Below are positions 27,866-34,646 of a stretch of DNA of 34,646 bases, piece by piece. The stretch comes from Candidatus Poseidoniales archaeon. Lineage in GTDB: Archaea > Thermoplasmatota > Poseidoniia > Poseidoniales > Poseidoniaceae. Made by a program: the position numbers and the translations under genes. The notes below the pieces were generated by a model. That model saw only the letters and a list, made by a program, of their open reading frames with translations. It was not told where the DNA came from and did not search any database. The first letter of the stretch is position 1; each line of letters opens with the position of its first letter. Location: positions 409 to 35,054 of the forward strand of contig QXXX01000080.1 in assembly GCA_009887195.1 (NCBI GenBank), in the 5' to 3' direction.

Positions 27866-29110
27866 TTAATTTAGCTCAGGCCACGAAAAACGCCAGCGCC
27901 AATTACCTTGCTCAACTCCAGGTATATTCATGCGCGCAGCAGAATCCAGTCGCAGAATATCTTGCAGCGGAATAATGCATAACTGACTATTACCTTTAGT
28001 CGCTAAATCAATCATTGAACCGATAATGTCGTCGGAGTCCCCAACCAAATCTATCACTCTCCGTTTACTGGTATCCTTGATAGAATTCCACCAACCAAGT
28101 GTAGTATCATTATCATGGGTGCCAGTATAAGTTACCTGCATCGATGAAATATTGCTGGGATGATGTGGGCTTGTTGTATAGTCATCATCAAAGCCAAATT
28201 GTAGAACCGCCATGCCTTTTAGATTAAATTTCAATCGCAAATCAATCACCTCTTGTGGAATAATACCAAGATCTTCAGCAATTATTCTTGATTCATCACC
28301 AGCAACCTCGATTAGCTGCTCAATAATTTTCTCTTTAGGTGCTTCTTGCCACTGTCCGATTACTCCGTTTTCTGCTTCTCTTGGTACCGCCCAAGCCGAA
28401 TGGAAACCTCGGAAATGGTCTATTCTAACAATGTCATACAACTTTAGCATTCTCGCCATTCGCATGCGCCACCACATCCAATTACTCTTTTCATGTTCTG
28501 CCCAGTTATACAACACAGTGTTCCATTTTTGTCCGGTTTCACTAAAATAATCTGGCGGCACGCCGGCGACAACAATCGGCAAACCATGATCATCTAATTG
28601 GAATAATTCACGATGCGCCCACACATCTGCGGAATGGTGTGAAATAAAAATCGGCAAATCACCAACAAGTTCGATATTTGACTGATTGGCATAATTTTTC
28701 AATGCCAACCACTCATTCTGAAATATGCCTTGCTTGGCAACTTCCTCACCAATCCTATCACGCCATTTTGCCATTTCGACAGGGTCCCTGTCGCGTAATG
28801 GTTTTGGCCACTGTGTCCAATCTTTATTTGGGAACTCTGCGCTAATTGTGGCAAATAATGCCCAGTCATCAAGCCAATATTCTTCTCCAGTCAGTTGCTT
28901 AGAATTAGTCTGCGTACACAAACCAAAATGTCCAGCAAATGCTGAAGGCGACGCATATGGAGAGCCGTGTTTGTCCGGCGGAGTTAGCGGTAAGAACTGC
29001 CATTTTGAGTAATTATTTTCACTTAAAAAATCAACGAATTTAGCCCCGTCTGAAATTTTCCCATTGGGTAGCGAGGTAATGTGACATAGCACGCCAATCT
29101 CACTGCTCAT
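27866..29110 (-). CDS. malQ: 4-alpha-glucanotransferase (GH77, amylomaltase)
   Basis: MSSEIGVLCHITSLPNGKISDGAKFVDFLSENNYSKWQFLPLTPPDKHGSPYASPSAFAGH, VGDLPIFISHHSADVW, YDIVRIDHFRGFHSAWAVP, IIAEDLGIIPQEV, YTGTHDNDTTLGWW. ORF-track start 29140 trimmed to MSSEIG with a TATA-like TTTATTGTT about 20 bp upstream. Confidence 0.95.
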   Translation of the reverse strand: MSSEIGVLCHITSLPNGKISDGAKFVDFLSENNYSKWQFLPLTPPDKHGSPYASPSAFAGHFGLCTQTNSKQLTGEEYWLDDWALFATISAEFPNKDWTQWPKPLRDRDPVEMAKWRDRIGEEVAKQGIFQNEWLALKNYANQSNIELVGDLPIFISHHSADVWAHRELFQLDDHGLPIVVAGVPPDYFSETGQKWNTVLYNWAEHEKSNWMWWRMRMARMLKLYDIVRIDHFRGFHSAWAVPREAENGVIGQWQEAPKEKIIEQLIEVAGDESRIIAEDLGIIPQEVIDLRLKFNLKGMAVLQFGFDDDYTTSPHHPSNISSMQVTYTGTHDNDTTLGWWNSIKDTSKRRVIDLVGDSDDIIGSMIDLATKGNSQLCIIPLQDILRLDSAARMNIPGVEQGNWRWRFSWPELN

Positions 29111-29164
29111 ATCTAAGCGCCTAACAATAAACCCTTTCAAGTTATCATATTGTGGGTGGTTCTA

Positions 29165-32100
29165 ATGAGGACGACTGCGGTATTTATTGTGACATTATTC
29201 TGTTTGCAAGCAGGTATGGGTTTTGTATCTGCCCTGACTCCAGAAACCATAACCATTGACGGCGACGTTGCCGAGTGGTCCTCGGATAGTGAAATGGCTT
29301 CAGACGACAATGCAGTCACCTATTATTCAACTTGGGATAATGATAATTTCTACGTCGCTTGGACGGGTACAGATTGGGCAGATTCTATATCTGGAGCAGA
29401 TTTATTCATTTACTTCAATACTAGCGAAGGTGGCTCAGTCCTCAGTAAAGATTGGGGATTTGCCCACACCTTGCCTTTTTCTGCGGATTATGGTTTTGCG
29501 TTAGAAGATTCAACATATAATCAAAAGTTTGCCTTTGATGGTACATCTTGGCAAGATCAAGGACCCTTGCCTGAGCAGGACATCTATGTCGGATGGGCTG
29601 ATAATACGGTGACAGAACTAGCCATCCCTTGGTCAGCCATCGGCTCGCCGACTAGTTTGCAATTCATGATTTATGCCCAATGGCAAGACGAAGGAAATGT
29701 TTGGACCTCATTCCCTGCAGCAAACCCTTCAAGTTCTAATGGCGCAGAAACCTTTACTCATTATTATCACCTTGATAATAGGAATAATGCAACAGCACCC
29801 AATACTCTACCAGTAATTGAAAATGGAGCAATAGACAAGGTAGATGATGCTCTTAATTTAGCAATTATTTTCCATCAACATCAACCATATTACAAGAATA
29901 AGCTAACCAATACCTACGAGATGCCGTGGGTAAGAGTTCACGCCATGACCGAATATGTCGATTCTCCGGGAATACTCGCACAAACTGGCACCAAAGTAAC
30001 TTACAATTTAGTTCCGTCATTTATTGAACAATTGGTTGATTATTATGAAAATGAAACCCTCGATGACCATACTGATATGGCAAAGCGACCATGGCCAGAA
30101 GGAAATTACCCCAATGCCACCGCCTTAGAATTACACACTATGCAATTCCAATCTTTTTGGAATAGTGGCTGGATTTACAACGTCTCTGAAACCGGACATA
30201 TTCAATCATGGCTTTATCCATCTAGTGCCAGGTATTCAGAACTTTATGATATGACGCTGCATAATCTAAAACCAGCCACTATAATGGACGACACCTTACT
30301 ATCTCCTCAAGATTATTTAGATCTTCAAGTGCTTTGGTACTTGTATCAATTTTCACCTGACTATGTCCTCGGAGAATATGATATATCTCACCGAGATCAA
30401 GGATTAATTGATTTATTCATGCAAAATGGCCAGTATACTCATACCGATTTGATGTATGTTATAGATCAACAACACCAGCATATGGCAAATGTTTTACCAA
30501 TGTATAGTCAACTAGCTGCTGAAGGCCAAATTGAGTTAACTACTACGCCGTACTATCATCCAATTATGCCACTGTTGATGATGGATGGCTGGACTATGGA
30601 AGATGGTATTAGAGTTAACAAAGACTCTTGGCCAGTAGACGTTCAAGACCATTTAGTCAACGGAATGGACTTGTTTGAGGCAAAACTTGGCTTTAGGCCA
30701 ACTGGTATGTGGCCAAGCGAGCAGGCGGTTTCTCCAGCAATGGTTGAACCAGTTTCTGATGTCGGAATCCAGTGGATGGTTAGTGATGAAGAAATTCTAC
30801 TCCAGTCTACTGATTCCTCTGGCAATCTAATCGATGTTGATGATGCAAGTAATTTAGCAACGCCATGGAAGGTTACTGGTGAAGATGGCGGCGAAGTTGC
30901 GGTGGTATTTCGTGACCGCGTCATATCCGACAGAATTGCTTTCCAGTATGGGACGATGACTCCTGAAGCTGCGGTGTCTGATTTTATTGCCTACCTCGAT
31001 AATATTCGGCAACAATTACTAGATGCTGGTGAGGACCCTTCCGAGCATTTGCTGACAGTTGCGCTTGACGGAGAAAATTGGATGTTCATGTCTGAATTCC
31101 AACATCAAGATAATGCTCGTCCGTTCATGCATGAATGGTATTCACGTTTAGCATCTCATCCAACTATCGTAACCACCACTCCAAGTGAATTCCTATCGAC
31201 AGAACCGACGTTGCCTGAAATCGAAACTATCGGCACAGGGTCTTGGATTGATGGGACTTTACGAACTTGGGCTGGCGAGCCAGAAGAGAGTTTAGGTTGG
31301 CAACGATTAGTCGAAGCACGCCAAGCATTAGTCGGATTTCAAGCCGATAACCCAACTCATCCAGGTTTGTCAAATGCTTGGGAATCACTGTATATTGCCG
31401 AAGGTAGTGACTGGTTTTGGTGGTATGGATTAGACCAAGACAGTGGCTATGATGAGAATTGGGACGTTTTGTTTAAGGTTCATTTGTCCAATATCTATCG
31501 AGCAATCAATATCGATTTACCGCCTTATCTGCAAGATTTGTGGACTGGAGCAGCAACTCCTGTAGTACCTTATGGCGGAATTATTGAGCCAATGATTGAC
31601 GGAATAGCCTTGCCCGGTGAATGGGATGGTGCCGCTAAATATGATGCATCAGTTGATGGCGGTGATTTTGATATCGACAATTTCTATGTCGGTTATGATT
31701 CGAGTAATATCTTCATGCGCATCGATTCAGTAACCGCCGATGAACTTGATGCAATTTCCCGCAATTCGCAGTTTGATGAACCTGATTTAGCCATTTATTT
31801 CATGCAGCCAAACGCGGTAAACTTCAATGAAGTTGAAACAAATTTCCGCACCTATTACGGCAATCAGATACTTGGTTTTCCGGCCAAATACATGGTAGCC
31901 ATTGATTTTGATACCGTTAGAGAAGACGGTCGGGCTAAGTGGAACTTGTTTGAGGCAAAAGGCAAATCGGGAGACTCTGAACAATGGGTGCTAACCAGCA
32001 CTTCTTCACTTGGCGATTGTGCGGTTGATGACGTCTATGAATTTGTAATACCGTGGGCAGACATCGGCCTTGCTCCAAGATACACTACGAGAATTAAGGT

Positions 32101-33655
32101 AGTTTCTTCTTGGGCAGCATCACTATCTTATGGCGATGGTGAAGACATGGAAATTGCCCCACCTGCACCAGCAGAATTAGTCTTACCAGATTTGGAAGAG
32201 TGGGTTACTTTACTTGAATTGGATGATGTAGTTGGTGATGAAAATGGCGATGGTGACTATACCTATCCGCTGGCCAGCGATTTCGCAACCGATAATGGCG
32301 GTGGCTTATGGGACGCTAAGAAAGTCACAGTACGTCAAAGCGCATGGAATGCTCAATTCATCATTGAAATGGATGAGATGACTGATATTTGGGGTCTAGC
32401 CAACGGTTTTAGCCATCAAATAGTGCAAATTTATGTCGATCAGGGCGATACAACTTATGGTGAAACCGAGATGCTTACCGGCGCTAATGCCGAAGTACAT
32501 CCAGATTGGGCATGGGAAGTTGCTATCAGTGGCACTGGTGAGCCAGGTGCTGTACAATCAGTACAAGCTGAGACTGGCAGCACCTCAGCAAGAGGCATTG
32601 ATGTGACCGGCAATGTCGATGATAAAACCATCATTTTCACAGTCAGCAAAGACGTGATTGGTAGTGATGTTGCTAATTATCGCTATATCATTGTAATTGG
32701 TAGTCAAGATGGTTTTGGAACCGGTAAGTGGCGTGACGTTGATGCAACAGCCAAAACTTGGCGTCTTGGCGGCGGTGCTGACCCAGCCGACGATGATGGA
32801 ATTGATTACGACCCAAACATTGTCGATATTATTCTTGATGGCGATGGGCAACAAGCAATGCTGTCTTCTTACGATGTCAATGGGCACGTATATGCCCAAC
32901 TAACCGGCTTTGAAATGCCGGCGATTGCACAGCAAATTTATGGCTTCAAGTATGTCAGTAGTACCGCTGATTCAGCCATTTTAGAATGGTCAACAACTCA
33001 GGCTGCATCTGGTGATTTGTCTTGTAATGAGGTAGGCCAAACCACAGTAGCAGTCAATCAATCATGGAGTAGTGAAGAGCTTACCAATACTGTAACTGCA
33101 ACTGGATTAACCGCCGGTACAGAATACGAATGTAGAGTCTCAATTGGCGATATTCTGTCAGAAAGGGTGAATTTCACAACCTCAACTGTAATCGATACTG
33201 AGGCTCCAGAACTGCTTAATTTAGCGGTTGAAGTATTGGATGATGGCAGAGCCAGAATTTCATGGTACAGTTCCGAGAGTGCCACCGAACAAGTATCTTT
33301 AGACGGCGTAGTTATCTTTACCGATGAGTTTGCAACAAAGAAAAATCACCAATATATTACGACAATTTTGGCTGATGGCACTTATGCTCTGATAATTACT
33401 GGATCTGATGCATCAGGAAATAGTAACAGTTCTTCGATTAATTTCGTTGTTGATATTGGCGACCAAGTTGTTGATAACGGCGATAATAATGCAGGGACGT
33501 CGCCAGATAATTCGGCTGAGGAAGAAGATTCTGCCAGTTCAGATATCTCTTCGATGACCATGCAGATTGCCGTATTGGCGATTATACTGTTGCTTGTTAT
33601 TGCCTTCATTAGAGTTAATCGAAATGATTCTAGCGATGATGAAAAGTGGTCTTGA
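29165..33655 (+). CDS. Large secreted, TM-anchored GH57 alpha-amylase/amylopullulanase with CBM9/DOMON-like, glucodextranase-C-like and FN3/Ig-like domains
   Basis: About 1496 aa from MRTTAVFIVTLFCLQAGMGFVSA with SD-like GGTGG upstream; N-terminal ITIDGDVAEW... domain; GH57 motifs LAIIFHQHQPYYKN, GMWPSEQAVSP, VALDGENWMFM; second IDGIALPGEWDGAAKYD... domain; VVGDENGDGDYTYPLASDFATDNGGGLWDAKKVTV (glucodextranase C-like); FN3-like ADSAILEWSTTQAASGDLSC...LTAGTEYECRVSI; acidic linker and TM MQIAVLAIILLLVIAFIRVNR. Confidence 0.92.
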   Translation: MRTTAVFIVTLFCLQAGMGFVSALTPETITIDGDVAEWSSDSEMASDDNAVTYYSTWDNDNFYVAWTGTDWADSISGADLFIYFNTSEGGSVLSKDWGFAHTLPFSADYGFALEDSTYNQKFAFDGTSWQDQGPLPEQDIYVGWADNTVTELAIPWSAIGSPTSLQFMIYAQWQDEGNVWTSFPAANPSSSNGAETFTHYYHLDNRNNATAPNTLPVIENGAIDKVDDALNLAIIFHQHQPYYKNKLTNTYEMPWVRVHAMTEYVDSPGILAQTGTKVTYNLVPSFIEQLVDYYENETLDDHTDMAKRPWPEGNYPNATALELHTMQFQSFWNSGWIYNVSETGHIQSWLYPSSARYSELYDMTLHNLKPATIMDDTLLSPQDYLDLQVLWYLYQFSPDYVLGEYDISHRDQGLIDLFMQNGQYTHTDLMYVIDQQHQHMANVLPMYSQLAAEGQIELTTTPYYHPIMPLLMMDGWTMEDGIRVNKDSWPVDVQDHLVNGMDLFEAKLGFRPTGMWPSEQAVSPAMVEPVSDVGIQWMVSDEEILLQSTDSSGNLIDVDDASNLATPWKVTGEDGGEVAVVFRDRVISDRIAFQYGTMTPEAAVSDFIAYLDNIRQQLLDAGEDPSEHLLTVALDGENWMFMSEFQHQDNARPFMHEWYSRLASHPTIVTTTPSEFLSTEPTLPEIETIGTGSWIDGTLRTWAGEPEESLGWQRLVEARQALVGFQADNPTHPGLSNAWESLYIAEGSDWFWWYGLDQDSGYDENWDVLFKVHLSNIYRAINIDLPPYLQDLWTGAATPVVPYGGIIEPMIDGIALPGEWDGAAKYDASVDGGDFDIDNFYVGYDSSNIFMRIDSVTADELDAISRNSQFDEPDLAIYFMQPNAVNFNEVETNFRTYYGNQILGFPAKYMVAIDFDTVREDGRAKWNLFEAKGKSGDSEQWVLTSTSSLGDCAVDDVYEFVIPWADIGLAPRYTTRIKVVSSWAASLSYGDGEDMEIAPPAPAELVLPDLEEWVTLLELDDVVGDENGDGDYTYPLASDFATDNGGGLWDAKKVTVRQSAWNAQFIIEMDEMTDIWGLANGFSHQIVQIYVDQGDTTYGETEMLTGANAEVHPDWAWEVAISGTGEPGAVQSVQAETGSTSARGIDVTGNVDDKTIIFTVSKDVIGSDVANYRYIIVIGSQDGFGTGKWRDVDATAKTWRLGGGADPADDDGIDYDPNIVDIILDGDGQQAMLSSYDVNGHVYAQLTGFEMPAIAQQIYGFKYVSSTADSAILEWSTTQAASGDLSCNEVGQTTVAVNQSWSSEELTNTVTATGLTAGTEYECRVSIGDILSERVNFTTSTVIDTEAPELLNLAVEVLDDGRARISWYSSESATEQVSLDGVVIFTDEFATKKNHQYITTILADGTYALIITGSDASGNSNSSSINFVVDIGDQVVDNGDNNAGTSPDNSAEEEDSASSDISSMTMQIAVLAIILLLVIAFIRVNRNDSSDDEKWS

Positions 33656-33794
33656 CTAAATTTGTTCAAAGGGTAGGCAGTGTACTGGGCCACTGAACAC
33701 CCATCGTACTCTCCCATAATGTCTTGAGGGGTTTGGAAGAACCCTTGCGATTTCATGGAAATGATATGTCGTTTCTTTGTATTTTGGCTGGGAT

Positions 33795-34148
33795 TCAAAG
33801 AGAACTATCTGCTCGATTCAGCACCCACTCAAACATTGATTCAAGACTTGGTTGAAGTGCTATGGCATCTCTTGTAAGGGTATATTCAACTGTGGAAGGT
33901 ACGGTTGCATAAGCAGTGCGAGTGACGAGTCCATGGGCTTCAAGTTCTCCCAATCGTCTTGCAACTGTTGTTGAAGAAGAGTCAACCCTCTTTTTGATTT
34001 CAGAAAAACGCATTGGATCGGGATCACAATTCATCACGTAGAGAGTGCTGAGCATCTTTGATTTTGAAAGCAGGACGAGTAAATCATCAACATGAGCTTT
34101 CGCAGATTCACACATTGATTGCATGCGCTGTGATTGTTCTTGGGACAT
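33795..34148 (-). CDS. HxlR-like winged-helix transcriptional regulator
   Basis: MSQEQSQRMQSMCESAKAHVDDLLVLLSKSKMLSTLYVMNCDPDPMRFSEIKKRVDSSSTTVARRLGELEAHGLVTRTAYATVPSTVEYTLTRDAIALQPSLESMFEWV; HxlR-like wHTH and wing. Confidence 0.85.
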   Translation of the reverse strand: MSQEQSQRMQSMCESAKAHVDDLLVLLSKSKMLSTLYVMNCDPDPMRFSEIKKRVDSSSTTVARRLGELEAHGLVTRTAYATVPSTVEYTLTRDAIALQPSLESMFEWVLNRADSSL

Positions 34149-34184
34149 ATACCGCACAAGTAGCATTTTGTTATTAGGAGACAG

Positions 34185-34202
34185 GTTACAACCTTGTTAC
34201 AA
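34185..34202. promoter_or_regulatory. Direct repeat GTTACAA x2 (11-bp phase) in the divergent HxlR/MDR promoter; candidate operator
   Basis: agGTTACAAccttGTTACAAaag read directly at 34185-34191 and 34196-34202, immediately upstream of a TATA-like TAATAACAAA for the regulator. Confidence 0.4.
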
Positions 34203-34255
34203 AAGAACACCTCTGCCACTTTTTGGTTTACATACAGAAGCCCATAGGCCGGGCT

Positions 34256-34646
34256 ATGATGGCACATCCAAACGGCAAAAAAATGAATATTATTGGTTTC
34301 TCAAGGTACGGCAAACCGACCCAATTGAAGAAAACAAGTGTGGCTTATCCCCATGGTTTTGATGCATCAAACAATATCGTGATCAAGGTTCACGCATCGG
34401 CCATCAATCCAGTTGACAAAGCCCTGCTCTCAGGCGACTTGAAGATGGTACGACCCGTTGCGACCTTCCCTCACGTCATTTGTTACGATGTTGCTGGTGT
34501 TGTTGAAGAAGCAGACCTTGAAGGAAAATTCACTGTAGGCCAACCCGTATTTGCTCGCCTTTTTGGGAATGTAAAAGATGGAAAGAAAACCCCCTGGTAC
34601 AGAGGCGCAATGGCAGAATACTGCGTTGCAGATACCGCGAACGTAG
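34256..34646 (+). CDS. Medium-chain dehydrogenase/reductase, NADPH:quinone oxidoreductase-like (partial, 3' end outside window)
   Basis: MMAHPNGKKMNIIGFSRYGKPTQLKKTSVAYPHGFDASNNIVIKVHASAINPVDKALLSGDLKMVRPVATFPHVICYDVAGVVEEADLEGKFTVGQPVFARLFG...GAMAEYCVADTANV; open to the window edge. TATA-like TTTACATA about 24 bp upstream. Confidence 0.88.
   Translation, partial: MMAHPNGKKMNIIGFSRYGKPTQLKKTSVAYPHGFDASNNIVIKVHASAINPVDKALLSGDLKMVRPVATFPHVICYDVAGVVEEADLEGKFTVGQPVFARLFGNVKDGKKTPWYRGAMAEYCVADTANV

Noticed and set aside
33656-33740. Weak inverted repeats (CAGTG..CACTG, GGGTT..AACCC) after the GH57 gene as a terminator
   Set aside because: Short 5-bp arms, no clear T-tract; not distinguishable from chance.
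33382-33798. 138-aa - strand ORF overlapping the 3' end of the GH57 gene
   Set aside because: Mostly antisense to the GH57 C-terminal linker; no domain and no convincing start signal.
1-34646. CRISPR arrays, tRNA/rRNA genes, transposases or integrases
   Set aside because: Looked for by eye on both strands; no regularly spaced repeats, no tRNA-like pattern and no mobile-element protein motifs recognised. A tRNAscan/Infernal run would be decisive.

Overview
The window looks like archaeal chromosome, probably marine Euryarchaeota of the Poseidoniia / Marine Group II type. The basis is an archaeal/eukaryotic-type ribosomal protein L15e, TATA-like boxes about 25 bp upstream of several start codons, and many signal-peptide or TM-anchored surface proteins. 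The taxon is inference. The left part (1-14.4 kb) holds a very large polytopic membrane protein that runs off the left edge and was missed by the ORF track. It also holds a cluster of surface proteins (cupredoxin-like, LVIVD-repeat, thrombospondin-type-3 repeat, thioredoxin-like lipoprotein), several small membrane or zinc-ribbon proteins, an aldo/keto reductase, and a tandem pair of TM proteins sharing an N-terminal 'MSxNFWDxK' motif. The middle (14.4-18.5 kb) holds a cupin, RmuC, L15e, a rhodanese, a SpoU/TrmH methyltransferase and a 4-TM protein with an acidic Met/Cys loop. The most interesting part is a compact alpha-glucan utilisation locus at 18.6-33.7 kb. It encodes a solute-binding lipoprotein fused to a MalF-type permease, a MalG with an extra N-terminal membrane region, a MalK-like ATPase lacking the C-terminal regulatory domain, a surface-anchored GH13 amylase, a GT35 alpha-glucan phosphorylase, a GH77 4-alpha-glucanotransferase, and a large surface-anchored multidomain GH57 amylase/pullulanase. 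The right edge has an HxlR-type regulator divergent from a partial quinone-oxidoreductase-like MDR protein. I saw no tRNA, rRNA, CRISPR array or transposase.
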